NCBI GenBank assembly: GCA_951799425.1
Contig: OX637394.1
Location: forward strand, 8,319,501 to 8,383,500
Source: Ilex aquifolium
Lineage: Eukaryota; Streptophyta; Magnoliopsida; Aquifoliales; Aquifoliaceae
Length of the DNA: 64,000 bases
Direction of reading: 5' to 3'
Every line of letters starts with the position of its first letter. The first letter of the stretch is position 1. The position numbers and the translations under genes are program-made. The notes below the pieces were generated by a model. The model did not search any database, was not told the origin of the DNA, and worked only from the letters and a program-made list of their open reading frames with translations. Below, piece by piece: positions 1 through 12,277 of the stretch.

Positions 1-297
1 ATGTGGCTTTCCACAGTGTTTATACCCACACCCTTATACAAATCTAGAAACCTTAGCCTTACCCAATATGTATATGTGATACCAATCCATTGTGGAGATT
101 GCGAGATCTTAAAACCCTAGGGATTCAAATATGGAGAGAGAAGAGTCTGACTTGTGATGCCAGAGAGAGGGATTTTCCAAGGGGGAGAGAATATTGATAG
201 AGAGAGAAAGGAAGAGTTTTTTTTAAGCTTTGTAGGTATTAGTGAGTGATGGGTGTCGGTGATAACAATAGATTGTTGTGGAGAGTGAAGAACAAAC
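1..297. other. Left edge, no gene recognised
   Basis: Purine-rich GAGA-type sequence with no credible coding frame. It ends in the left 8-bp target duplication (GAACAAAC, 290-297) of the MITE that follows. It may be intron or 5' flank of the phosphatase gene, but nothing here proves that. Confidence 0.4.
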
Positions 298-955
298 CAT
301 AGTTATCAAATCGTGTATCGGAAGGCGTATCGTTTTTTAAAAATAGTGTATCGTATCGTGTATCGTAAGATACAGTGTAATTTTAAATAAATAGTAATAA
401 AATATATATACCTTTGAAAAAAAAAATTACACTCATAAAAACATAGAATTTCATTAATACTCCGCCAACTATTCAAGTCATCAACATAGTTCACTTATAT
501 TATAATGCAAAGTTCACAACCATAGCTTTGTAAATAAATTAGGGACCAAATAAATTATCAAATAAATAGCTTTGTAAATAAATTAAGGACCAAAAAGGCA
601 GCTGCAACTTTGTAATAATTAACAAAAAAAAAAATTATTTGGCTTTGTAAATAAATTAGGCAGCAAACATCGCAGAGGAGAGGAAAAAAGGGATTTTTTT
701 TTTTTTAAACCCTAGCCACTAAACGACGTTGTTTCAGTGGCAGGGATAAAAAAAATCAGCCTATTATTAATACAAAACGATGTCGTTCTAGGACAAAAAA
801 AAAAAAAAAACAGTTTTTGCGCGTATCGTTCGTATCGTACCGATACGTATCGTATCGTAAAAGCGTATCGTGTATCGGACGATACGACGCAAAAACGATA
901 CAGACCTACGATCCGTATCGTTTTGGCTCCGTATCGTACGATACTAACAACTATG
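298..955. mobile_element. hAT-like MITE with 8-bp target duplication
   Basis: The left end begins CATAGTT and the right end finishes AACTATG. The inverted ends stay similar inward through GTATCG-type motifs. The element is flanked on both sides by the identical 8-mer GAACAAAC (290-297 and 956-963), the target-duplication length of the hAT superfamily. Both subterminal regions are packed with GTATCG/CGATAC repeats in both orientations (about 310-375 and 825-945). Repeated subterminal motifs of this kind are where hAT transposases usually bind. There is no transposase frame, so it is non-autonomous. The short reading frames inside come from the GTATCG repeats. Confidence 0.8.
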
Positions 956-3900
956 GAACAAACTAGTGTAGAAAAAGAGGGGGTATTTATCATTTTAAGT
1001 GACTACGCGGGCATTGCTGTACTTTGGCCATCAATTTTGGCTGATTTTTTTTTTTAAAGATTAAATCACCAAACAGGCACATATGTCACATTTACCGTCA
1101 ATTTCGACAGATTATTTCACTGTAGCATATTTGTCTGAAATGTTATGAATAGTATGTGTTTGTATTTATACCATGGAGTTCATCAAAAAGTTATTTGTAC
1201 CATGGAGGGTGTGGAGAATAGCTACGGATGAAATATGGTGAAGTAAAATGAAATTTGTCCAAAAAACATGCTTTTATGTTCTCAGTAAATACAGGAACAT
1301 GATTATATGTGGCATTTGAGGACTGCTATATGAAATTCTTTGTCAATCTACTGATTTTATTTTGAAATATGAGTGGACACATTTGCCATTGTCAGAGTAG
1401 GAGAAAGACATTAATGGCCTGAGGTTGAAACCCAAGTCCCGCTAGAATTTTACTTTTGATTCAGATGCTAGTTGGCGTATAGATCCTTTGCAACCATGAC
1501 ATTTTGAAGAAAAGAGATGATATTAGGATCTTCTTTTTTAAGATGATGCCTCATACTAGTTTTAGACGACTCAGTGGCATGGATTTCAAAGTGATGGTGT
1601 TATGTCCATCATATGTTTGTAAGCAAGAAATTTTGGGCCCATTTTTGGTAATGATGTAAATTTTTCATGCGAATTTTTTTGTTTTTGTTCCTTTACATCC
1701 TCTTATCAATTCTTCTTTGTTTCTTTTTAAATGTAAATTTATATATAGGACATACTTTATATCTTTTCAATTATGAGTATCTCTTATTATCTCATTTTAG
1801 AGCATTTTATGTAGTTTATAGATGAATCAGTTCTTAATTTTTGCTTAACGCGGTACGTTGTGGTAATCTTGTAGAAATACTTATTTATGGTGTATTTTAT
1901 TGCTTGTGCACTTTTGGTTCCTTAGAGTTTTTGGTTGACTTAATTTTGAAATTATTTATGCACATTATTTGGTCTTTAGTATAAGTCGTTTCTGGCACTA
2001 TGTCCATTGTCGAAACATACGACGTTTTCTTGTAGCCCATCAACTCTTGGTGGGCTCAGATTATGTTGGCCATCACTTCAGAGTAATGTTAAACCATAGC
2101 TTGTGGTTATGATTTAACATGGATCATGGACTATGACATTAAGTCATTTCTTATTGTTTCATACTTTATTCCACGACCATTTCGGTGAATATATGCCATC
2201 AAGTGAACAAAAAGTCAGTCAATGTATCAAATAATTATTGAGGGTCTATGTTTCAGTAGTTAGTTCGTTAACCTATGGCTTAATTAGATTAATCTGCTAT
2301 AGATTGATCAAACAACAAAATAAAGTCTACCACATCTACAAATTGGGGTAGTTAGGTTGGAGCCTCTCAACTGAAGATTTTGAAGGGTAAATATATTTTG
2401 GTATAGGGTTGTATTGGTGGTGTTTTCTTTCGGAATGTATGTATGGAAGGTGTTTCATCATCTATATAGACTATATTAAGTTTTTACATACAATTTGTAT
2501 TTTTTTTGGGGGGAGGGGGGGTCTGTAAAACACCAGGCCTTGATGGCTTCACTTTAGCAATTTATAGAATAGGGGTGAGACACCATCTAATGGATCTTAT
2601 GGTATTGACTGATGTGTTTTGTTGGAGAAGGAATATCATTACATGGTGTTACCACAGTTTTACCACCTCCATTTTACTAGTAACCAAGGAATGAAGATTA
2701 TGAGCATCATTTTTCTTTTACCGATAAGATCGCAGCAATGTCTTTGTGAGGTCATTGACTCATTGCTAATGCCCTAGTTTGTGCACTACAGCCAATCTTC
2801 CTTGCTACTACTCATATAACAAAGAGGCATTCTTACCTTCCGTGTGTTTGGCGTGGCTCTCAAAAGCACTTTTTGGACTGAAACCCCATTTCCAATAGTA
2901 TACACTGTTTGGCGAGTGCACACTTTTGACTTATGGACTAGTGCTTCTTATGGATAGGCATTTAGAGAAGCTCTGCTGGTTTGCTTCTTGAAATCGTGAT
3001 TTTTGGACTTCTCGCAAAGCCAGTTTCTTGGTTTAAGTGAGAACAGGGAATTCAACTACTACCCTTAATTGTTCAAGATTAATGTCTTCTTTAATCTTTC
3101 AAAAGAATTATTTTTCACGTCCTACTCCTCTTCATCTTCCTCTTTTATTTCTTTCTACTGGTAGATCATGTTTCAGTTAATTGCAGGCCTGCGATATCCA
3201 CTGCAAATAATCTGCACTTCCGATTCTTTTGCAATAATTGAGAAAAAGAACTATTTTTGCTGAAGGAAGTGAACCATTCTGGATTTGTGATATTTAACAA
3301 AATGGTGATAGATGAGATTTTTTGACAATGCTGGAGTTCTTGAATGAACTTCTAACTTGGTCTTGGCAAGCATGTCTTTTTTACAACCATGTATGTATGG
3401 TGGCAGAAACTTCTATAAAGTCGGAATTTTGTTTGTGCTGATTTGATTCCATATGGCTTTCAACGAGCAGCCTTCATTCTCTCACTCTCCCCCTCTCCCT
3501 TTTATTTATATGCACATTCACAACTCATATATGTATTTATTTATGTATATTTGTATGTGCTTTCTATGCTGGAATAACCATTGGATTTTCGTGTTATAGA
3601 ATTTGCACGGTAGAAGTTGGATTGTCCACCGAGTACTCAATTAACAAGTCTTGATTCTTTTGGGGTTTAAATTATTTTTTTTTTTTGTAAATTAAGTTAT
3701 ATTCTTTGGTTGAATCAAGTATGCTAACCGAGGTGGACCAGCTTATCCATTAATCTAAAAACTATCAATTATTAGCCTAAATTACTTGTGATGTGTCCGG
3801 TTATATGTTTTAGTTTTGTTTTTTGTTTTCTTTTTCTTCCTCTCTGTATTAAAAATATGAGGTAGTCATTTTCTTCTCAGAAAAAATAACAATCATAACA

Positions 3901-4261
3901 TTAATAGATGCGGTAAACTAATTTTATTATTCAACTTTTAGACTCATTGGAAATTTTTTTGGATAAAAAATTCTTAACATTAAGATTAAGGGTAATATTT
4001 ACAAGTACAAATTATTTTTTACTTTTAAAATGTTTTCACCAAACATACTTTCATGTATAGATGCACTTAATATGTAAAAAGCACTTCTAAAACCTAAGTT
4101 CACCAAACACTCAATATTGGTGGGAAGTATATTTGCTAAAGTCCATCCACAAAATGGACTTTTATTTTGAGAAGTTACGCCAAAATGCAACCCTTAAATG
4201 CAAGCATAAATCAAATAAATATGCAAGATGAAGATAAAAAATCGAGAAGCCTTGGTGGGTT

Positions 4262-4379
4262 TCAGAAGTTGAGAATATTAGCACTGTTAATTTTCTTTGA
4301 AAATTATATGTATATATATGTCAGAACTTGAGAATATTAGCACCGTTAATTTTCTTTGAACATCATATGTATATATATG
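4262..4379. repeat. 59-bp tandem duplication
   Basis: Two adjacent copies (4262-4320 and 4321-4379) share the core GAGAATATTAGCAC and then TTAATTTTCTTTGAA and a TATATG tail. They differ by only a few bases. It is non-coding. Confidence 0.8.
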
Positions 4380-4856
4380 ACATATATATCTCAATTGTAT
4401 AATTTATCATCTATACAATCATATATATATTGAGCATCCTTCAAATATTAATTATCGTGCCCACACTATCATTTTCGTATAGGGTACATCCCTATTTCCA
4501 AATCCTATGAGCATGTTACAAAAATGTCGGGATGAATTTTGGACACGGGTTATTTTGTAAATTTTTCAAAAAAATGAACTCTTTTTGTTATTGTATATAG
4601 ACTATAGACATTAGGATTATTGTTGAATAACATCCATTATCCTTTTTGTAAGTTTATACGGAAATATGGTCATGGCATAAAAGGATGAAATATTTGGACC
4701 TTAAAAAATCGCAATATTTTCATTTGATGAGATTATTCTCGCTAGGTGAAAATGAGAGAAATCGAGAAAGAAGAAAATGCGATTGATGATTGTGCACCTC
4801 TACAACGACTCTATTGAGTTGTTACTTGCCTTTATTTGAGATCCGGTGAGTTAGCG

Positions 4857-5545
4857 AGAGTGCTAACCCTGATTTTTTTGGCAACTCTAGCCATACATCT
4901 CTTTTTTGCCTTTTTTTTTAATCTTTTGGCCCTTTTTGTTAGGCATTGAACCCCACCTTAGGTGTTGAGTGGTGTCCTTCCCTCCCTAATACATAGTTCC
5001 GTCTATGGAGCCTAATGCTTCAACCATGGCATGGCAGTAAGTTGGCCTAGTCTCTAACCTAGCCTTCGCCTTCTTTAGTGGCCAAGTTGAAGCCTTCAAT
5101 GGTTCTTTGGCCTACCACCCTTTTTTTTGAGGTTGAGCTTCTTCAATTGAAGTTAATGCCATGCTGCCATTCTTTTGTTCAAGAGAAAGCGAGGACTTTC
5201 TTTTAGCTACCGGCCCAGACAACAGCAAGGAACATTTACTCTCTTTGACAAGCTACCTTTCAAATTATGCCCTTTTCCCTACGCTTTTGGGGATTACGGG
5301 GAAGGGCTCATACTTCCGGCAGCTCTTGGACGTTCGTTCACTTGCTAAAAGCTAAATACCTTACTTCCTTTCCGAAGCACTCTTATGCATTCGTGCTCCA
5401 ATACCATGAAACTCTCAGACCTATCCTAGAAAATTCCAATTCATTTGTGTTTCTTTTTTGCTCTCTTTCCTTTGTTCTGCTCTATTTACACAGTCAATAT
5501 GAGCAACGAAACAAGCAGATGAGCTAGGAAGTAGGGACTCTCAGT
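4857..5545. other. Compositionally distinct stretch, possible organelle-derived insert
   Basis: This stretch is less AT-rich than its neighbours and holds two overlapping open frames (5161-5355 and 5267-5527) without poly-A/T runs. The word use resembles plant mitochondrial spacer DNA to me, but that is an impression. I do not recognise either translated product. It could equally be an old transposon remnant or ordinary intron. Confidence 0.25.
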
Positions 5546-6168
5546 ATGTTCTGTGATACGAGAGCAGTTGAGACACCGCTATTCAAACAATTGAGTCTAG
5601 CTGTAATTCTCCCTCATTATGAAACTTCTATTTGCCTCTTATTTATTGCATACCTTATATAACTGAATGATTTTGTTTTTTTCCTTTTAATTGAGAGAAA
5701 AATGCACTTATTGTTTCTTGTCTGTTACTTAAGCAATGGTCCTACAAACTGATTTAGGTTGGTGACTCAGATTTAGACTAGGGCTTGAAGAAACCCATTC
5801 ATCTGAGGCATCCCAACATCAACTCAAGCCCTGCCCTGTATTCTCTAACAACAAGACATCTTTAAAATTTCTGAACATATTAAGTTCACAATGTCAAGGA
5901 AGACTGAGATGCCATAATTACCTAATATCAATTTGGCAATAAACCATTCAGCTTCCCCTTTTGTGACAACATATTAGGTGTCTAGTAAGATTGACAAACA
6001 CCAAATCTTAGTGCGAACGGAAAACTCTCTCCAGATTTGTTTTTCTGCCCCTTGGTACCCAGAGAGGGCTTTAAGATAAATTTTGATTTCAGCTGTTAGC
6101 TTGTGATTATTATTTTGTTTGCATTGTGTCTCTTTTTAACTTTTGTGCTTTCTTTTTCTGCATTCCAG

Positions 6169-6981
6169 GTGACATTCATGGGCAATATTGTGACCTTTTA
6201 AGGCTTTTTGAATATGGTGGGTTTCCTCCTCAGGCCAATTATTTGTTTCTCGGAGACTACGTGGACCGGGGAAAGCAGAGTTTGGAAACAATATGCCTTT
6301 TGCTTGCCTACAAGATCAAATACCCCGAGAACTTCTTCCTTCTAAGAGGAAATCATGAATGTGCTTCTATTAACCGTATATATGGATTCTATGATGAATG
6401 TAAACGCCGGTTCAACGTGAGACTTTGGAAAACCTTTACTGACTGTTTTAATTGTCTTCCTGTAGCTGCTCTTATAGATGACAAAATACTATGCATGCAT
6501 GGTGGCCTTTCTCCTGATCTAACAAACTTAGATCAGATAAGAAACTTACCTCGTCCAACTGATGTTCCTGACTCTGGCTTGCTTTGTGATTTACTTTGGT
6601 CGGATCCTAGTAGAGAAATGAAAGGTTGGGGAATGAATGATAGGGGAGTCTCATTCACTTTTGGCCCTGATAAGGTGGCAGAATTCTTAATGCAGCATGA
6701 TATGGATCTTGTTTGTCGTGCCCATCAGGTTTTAATATCCCCTTCTGATATTTTCTTTGTCCTTTGTTTGTGGCTCCCACTATTATTCAAAATGGTTTTT
6801 CATCCAGGTTGTGGAGGATGGGTATGAATTCTTTGCTGACAGGCAGCTTGTTACCATATTCTCAGCCCCTAACTATTGTGGTGAATTTGATAATGCTGGT
6901 GCAATGATGAGTGTTGATGAAAGCTTAATGTGCTCCTTCCAGATTTTGAAGCCTGCAGATAGAAGGCCTAGGTTCTTATGA
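6169..6981 (+). CDS. Serine/threonine protein phosphatase PP1 catalytic subunit (TOPP type), last two coding exons
   Basis: Exon 6169-6728 follows a TTCCAG acceptor; a 79-bp GT-AG intron (6729-6807) leads to the final exon 6808-6981, which ends in TGA. The joined frame gives about 243 residues: the PP1 core without roughly the first 60 residues. The metal-site and catalytic motifs are present in order: GDIHG, GDYVDRG, GNHE, MHGG and RAHQ, followed by [15 protein letters not shown]. It ends [14 protein letters not shown], the short tail typical of plant PP1. PP1 removes phosphate from Ser/Thr with a two-metal centre and is directed by regulatory subunits in cytosol and nucleus. No frameshift or lost key residue is visible, so it looks functional. 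The N-terminal exon must lie beyond the left edge; a frame reading in from 6126 is intron read-through. Confidence 0.93.
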
Positions 6982-9857
6982 AACTAGATGTCATTACTGC
7001 AATCTTTGTTTTCCATTGAATTTCTAAGGTTAGTGCCTGACTCTGCTATTGTTCCAAAATCAGTCGTGTTGTTCTTGTGGTGATCTCTCGTGGTAGGTTT
7101 CTCTCTTTTAGATACTTATGTATTGTGTATGTGTAGACAGGTGAAAACGTCTTCATTATCACTTTGTTCACATTGTGCTTAAGTAATCATGGAGTAAAGA
7201 CTTCAGCAATCCCCTGCTTTGGTCCTTTATATAGTCTGCTTTAAGATGTGATACCGTGGTAGTTTTCCAACTGTTGACCATCTTAGATGCAATTTTTGAT
7301 TATTTATGAAATTGATAATTGGGTATTAATTTGATGTGAAACTTGCAGATCTGTTTGTTTGTGATATTGATCTTTTTTAGGGGGAAGAGAGAGGAGGGGG
7401 GAATATATAGACTTGTAGAAACAGCCTATGTAGTTGTCTTCTATGGTGACCTATGTAGTTGTCTCCCCAGTCCCCATAGCCCTATGACTGTGTCTCAATC
7501 AACTATGCGCAAAATCTAAGGGACTAGTTCGCTCGTATTTCTTAAGCAAGAGGATGTGTTAAAGCCATAAATGTCATAAATCTCGGACAAGTGGCAGATC
7601 CACCTTCGGAAAATTGCCATTTCATATGGACTGAAACTTCGATGATACTTCACTTGAAGTAAGTAATTAGTTGAATATGCCAGAAAGAAAATTGAGGGAG
7701 GAATTATAATTTCCATTTTGGTGGGATCCTCTTCTTAGAGTATAACACAATTTGTTTAATCGCCAAAGTTGTCAAATATGACATCCAAGAGCTGGTATTG
7801 TGTATGTGGCTACTAGACACACGACAATTATCTTGATAAGCTCTTTGCCGTGGTTGAATTTTTTTCTCAGAAAACTCTATTTAGGGCACTTATGAAATGC
7901 TTGAAGAAATGATCACCATTTTGTTAGTGGAATGACACGCAACAAATTCATCATGTCACAAAGTAAGATTGATGCAGAATGGTTGGCGCTAATTTTGGTA
8001 TTTTATTAGGGAATTTTATAAGATTTATTTTTTATTTTAATTAGGAAATTATTATATTTTATTTTTTGATTCATTTAGGATTTTATCTTATTCGGTTTCT
8101 TAATTTAATTAGGATTATATTTTTCTAGTACATTTTAGTGTTTGGCCTACTATATAAACTCATGTAAGCCTTAGGACAAAACAACTTTTGATGAATTAAT
8201 ATAATATTAAGAGAGTGTTTTTTTTTTTTCAATTATTCTGGTATTCTTAGGAATCAACAGATCAATTGAATCCTTTAAAATTGGTACTATGTGGAATCAA
8301 CAGGCCTAGTGTAGGATTTTAAACCAGTATTTGTGCGCAAATCAACAGTATAATTTCATTATCTCCTTTTCGTTTATTGTACCCGTGTTTTTACCTGATT
8401 CCCTGCATCAAAGATGATATAGTATAAAATAGAAAATGACATCTGTGTGGCGATGGTCTGGTTAAATGTTTAAAAACTTCCTACAAACTGATATATGCAG
8501 CGCTGCGTGAAAAGTCCTACAAACTGATTTGCACAGATCCTCTGGCTCTTTTCCCGTGAATTGTGAAGGATGAAACTAGGAAAGTCTTCGGATGCTAGAA
8601 TCTGATCGGCAAACATTACTGCTGTTTGATTACATTTGTATAAACCACATCATCAAAGCACTACAAAATATTGATCTCCCTTGAAATGGTGATGAAGGGG
8701 TTTAAGCATTGGGCACTACCTTATCGTTTAATTTATTGTGTTCTATTTTTTTTGTATTTTTTATCATGTATTTTATGTACGTCATTTTGCATGTCTACTT
8801 CTAAAGCTATATTATTCTATGTTTTCTCTGCTCTTGATGTTAGACACCATCCTGCAGAAGCCCTGCCCTTTCTTGGGGAAGAGTACTTGAAGTTGGTGGC
8901 TTCAAAGCTTGAGTTGAGATGTAGCATATTATTGTGTTATCCATTTGGAGGGTATTAGACATTTTGTTGAAGCATTGTGTTTTAAGGGTGGTAGTTTTAC
9001 GACTTATTTGGTTCCGAAGCAATTGTTGTCTGGACTGGCCAAACATTGCCGGATTTTTTTTATATATCTTATTTAATTTTTCTCACGCAATTTATGATGA
9101 CACTGTAAATACATTCGGGTTTGTAAATTGCGGTGCACTTGTAGATTGTTTTTTCAGAGATTTACAACTAACTTTCCCAATACCAGTCCATACTACGGGC
9201 AGGGTGTACATGGCGATCGATGATAACACTAGTAAATTCTCTCCCTGCAGGACTCAGTTTAATTAATCCTCAATTGGTTATGGCCTGCGCTTGTTTCTTT
9301 TTCACATTGTGTTTAAGTTGGGTGAAGATCACAGTATGTGGAGTTGTACATAATACCAAAGGGTTGTCGCCTGCCAGAGCGCCCCATGATCTTGGCTAAC
9401 AAGCCTCTGTTCGTGGCATTCCTGCTACGGCAGCCAAGTAGGTCTGACCACACTCAGAATAATAAGTTTGGTAAAAAGTGAATATCAGGTCAGTTGAAGA
9501 GCTCTTGACCCTCCAACATTTGCATTTTTCGGTCTTTGGCCTCCATTATCACTGTGTATGCTTGCATATGGCGGGGTTGGAAGGTCTTTAAGGGGACTTG
9601 ATTGTATTGGACATGGGATGAGGGACTAAGAACACCCTCGAAGCAAAGCTCGAGAACTTGTTCGAGGAAATGCCCAACTGAAGATTAAGCATGCAGAAGT
9701 GAAAGTTCTAGTCGAACATGAATAATAAATGAGTAAGATTAAAGTCAAAACAAATTGAATTTATTTAACTAGTATTATATAAAGAAAAGTGTTTGATTTG
9801 ATTTTTTTTTTACTTTTTTAGATGAACGAGACTTGTCATTTGTGGTATATATATATA
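6982..9857. other. PP1 3' untranslated region and intergenic sequence
   Basis: The first few hundred bases are presumably PP1 3' UTR. About 7980-8340 is very T-rich and includes TATATAAACTCATGTAAGC and a GATGAATTAATATAATATT stretch, resembling a copia-type solo LTR or TRIM, but I could not define matching ends or a target duplication. Short frames at 8671-9266 resemble no family I know. No other gene is supported. Confidence 0.35.
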
Positions 9858-10451
9858 CTAGTTATTGTCTGTGCCTGAAGGCACAGAGTAATAAAAAATG
9901 GTAAACAATAAATATATTTGTATTCATATCCAAAATCAAATCACAAACATAGAGGAGAGATAAATGAATTTACGCATCGGTTATAGTGAAGGTGAGAGGT
10001 GGTGGTGGTAGGAGACGATGATGGTTGTGGTGGGTGGCAATGACCGTGGTGGCGGTGGTGGCGACGATGACAACGATGGTGGTGGCGTCGATGGCGACGG
10101 TGGTGGTGGCGACGATGACGACAGCGGTGGTGGTGGTGATGGAGGCGACAGTGGTGATGGTGATGGTGGTGGCGGCGGCGGCGGCGGCGGTGGTAGAGGT
10201 AGTGGTGGGACGGTTTCAAGCACTATTTTTTTTTTTTTTTTAAATACTTATGAGAAATAATTTTTAAAAGTACTTTTAAAAAGTCACTCCAAACACACCT
10301 TTAGGGACCTATTTTTCCTATTAAATTTAGGGTGTTAATATTAACCGTTAGATTAACTTTAAAGTAAAATTTAAAGCGATCTCAACCGCGAATAGCAAAA
10401 GTCATTTTTTTTATCTTTTGAAATTTGAATTGTAAGCTACTTTATTATATA
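9858..10451 (-). mobile_element. Non-autonomous Helitron, copy 1 of a tandem pair
   Basis: Read on the minus strand, the element ends with an 18-nt hairpin (CTGTGCCTTCAGGCACAG, plus-strand 9869-9886), a short spacer, and CTAG next to a T. This is the Helitron 3' signature (hairpin, then CTRR, inserted between A and T). The 5' end on the right aligns with that of the next element (TATATAATAAAGTAGC) but lacks the initial TC, because the second element's CTAG abuts it directly. It encodes no Rep/helicase. The middle is a GGT/GGC-rich array. Confidence 0.75.
10012..10211 (+). repeat. GGT/GGC/GAT triplet array in Helitron copy 1
   Basis: An imperfect trinucleotide array (GGTGGTGGC, GACGATGAC and similar). 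It opens artificial Gly/Asp-rich, Val-rich, His-rich and Pro-rich frames on both strands; these are repeat artefacts. Confidence 0.85.
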
Positions 10452-11057
10452 CTAGTTATTGCCTGTGCCTGAAGGCACAGTGTAATAAAAAATGATACAC
10501 AATAAACATATTTGTATTCATATCCAAAATCAAATCACAAACATAAATAAGAGATATAGAAATTTAAGCATCGGTTTGTAGGGGGAGTGAGAGGTGGTGG
10601 GCGGCAGTGGTGGTGGTAGGAGACGGTGATGGTTGTGGTGGATGGCAATGACTGTGGTGGCGGTGATGGTGGCGAGGGCAGTGGTGGTGGTGGTGGTGGC
10701 TGTGGTGGTGGTGGCGGCGACGGCGGTGGTGGTGGTGGTGGTGGTGGTGGTGGTGACAGCGGTGGTGGTGGTGGCCACGGCGGTGGTGGGAGTGGTGGTG
10801 GTAGAGGTAGTAGTGAGATGGTTTCAAACACTATTATTTTTTTTAAAGTACTTATAAAAAATAATTTTTAGAAGTACTTTTAAAAAATCACTCCAAACAC
10901 ACTTTTAGGGGCCAATTTTTCTTATTAAATTTAGGGTGTTAATATTAGCCATTAGATTAACTTTAAAGTAAAATTTAAAGCGATCTCAACCGCGAATAGC
11001 AAAAGTCATTTTGTTTATCTTTTGAGATTTGAATTGTAAGCTACTTTATTATATAGA
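10452..11057 (-). mobile_element. Non-autonomous Helitron, copy 2 of a tandem pair
   Basis: A 606-bp element of the same family. On the minus strand it starts TCTATATAATAAAGTAGC (right end, 11057) and finishes with a CTGTGCCTTCAGGCACAG hairpin and CTAG (left end, 10452). Both the 5' TC and the 3' CTAG are intact. Outside the array its sequence matches copy 1 closely, for example TTTAAAGCGATCTCAACCGC in both. No coding capacity is visible. Confidence 0.82.
10590..10812 (+). repeat. GGT-rich triplet array in Helitron copy 2
   Basis: A purer GGT array than in copy 1 and of different length. It sits at the same internal position, so the array was part of the Helitron before the two copies diverged. 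Confidence 0.85.
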
Positions 11058-11715
11058 TATATATATATAGTGGAATTAGTTTAAAGAGTAGTTCTAGCAT
11101 TGGGTTTTTGGTGTCACGAATTATACATGTCAATGGAACTATAACATGATTTAAAATAACCCAATGTAAATGATATAATCCAAACATGATACGATACAAT
11201 TAATACGTGATTGTCCTGATTTTGTTTTTCCCGTGTCCAATTTTGTTTCCACCAACTACACTGTGGCTCAAGAACTTTGATATACATAGAAAGATTCTTA
11301 CATCAGTGACCCCCCTGCCACCTCCTTACTTGGACCAGACATGCAAGCTTTGCATGTGCAATTTGCGTGGGGTGTGCATGCCAACCGAGATTAGGCTTTG
11401 GCAGGGGTGTTCATGGCTGGTTGAGTTTTAAGTATGTCCACATTCGGTTTTGATTGTGATTGATAGATCTTAAGCTTGGGTTTGAACTTGGTTAACATTT
11501 GAGTCCATCTTGAACAAAAATCGTATCGAATTCAAACTAAACTTGAATCTTCTTACAATCGTTTAATGTTTATGGTACACTCTTTCTATTATATTAAATT
11601 TTTAGATGAGAACATGATTCAATAAGATATTAGAACTTAGAGATTCCGAATTCAAAACCTACAAGACTTCTTCCACTTACTACAAAAAAATAAAAAAATG
11701 AAGTGGATGGATCAA

Positions 11716-11946
11716 ATGTAACGGTGATACAATGTCACCATTGATGACATGATATTACCAACCAATAATAAAATTTCAAATGGGAAAGGTGAACCCCATT
11801 TGGGCTTACATGACAAAAAAGGTGGGAAATTATTTACTTACATGACAGGTTAGTTATTGATTTTTGTGGGGTCCATCTGCTTATTTGTTTTAGTATTATT
11901 AGTTGGTGATACCACATCACCTTGCCACGTGGTATCACCGTTGTAA
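11716..11946. mobile_element. Fold-back MITE
   Basis: The left arm (about 11716-11775, with AACGGTGATAC and ATATTACCAACCAATAATA) is the inverted match of the right arm (about 11890-11946, with TATTATTAGTTGGTGATACC and GGTATCACCGTTGTAATG). The arms are about 55-60 bp, separated by about 110 bp of non-coding sequence. The target duplication is unclear, so the superfamily is left open. Confidence 0.65.
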
Positions 11947-12277
11947 TGAATATTTTCTCTAATATGTGAGGGAGAGTATTAAATAGATATTTATGAATGT
12001 CTTCTCTGTCAACTTAAACTTTTAAATGAAATAATGATCGACATGGTATCAGAACACGACACGTGAAGGAACATGTTGCAAGATTAATACTTAAATTACT
12101 CCTAAAATCTTGAGTAAAAGTTGTTAACAATCACTCTGCTGGTGGCACTATCGGGCAACGAAGCCAAAGGTAATTAATTGGCTTACAAATCACAATATTT
12201 AAAAGAAATTAATTATTAAAATAATATTTATTTATTTCTACAATAGAGTTTTTGTTTGTTTACCTACCGATCATTTG

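Larger units (their letters stand above)
964..6168 (+). other. Sequence upstream of PP1 exon 2, possible long intron
   Basis: AT-rich sequence with no frame resembling a phosphatase N-terminus or any other family I recognise. Because the first phosphatase exon in view starts at a clean splice acceptor (CATTCCAG, 6161-6168), some or all of this stretch is probably its preceding intron. It contains a 59-bp tandem duplication (4262-4379) and a more GC-rich stretch (about 4857-5545), listed separately. Confidence 0.4.

Noticed and set aside
6126-6168. ATG at 6126 as the phosphatase start ([15 protein letters not shown]...)
   Set aside because: The bases before 6169 are a pyrimidine-rich tract ending in CATTCCAG, a splice acceptor; the upstream residues do not resemble a PP1 N-terminus.
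9941-10260. Overlapping His-, Pro-, Gly/Asp- and Val-rich open frames on both strands
   Set aside because: They are all readings of the GGT/GGC triplet array inside the Helitron; no start context, homology or codon bias supports a gene.
10530-10871. Pro-, His-, Thr- and Gly-rich open frames
   Set aside because: The same artefact from the array in the second Helitron copy.
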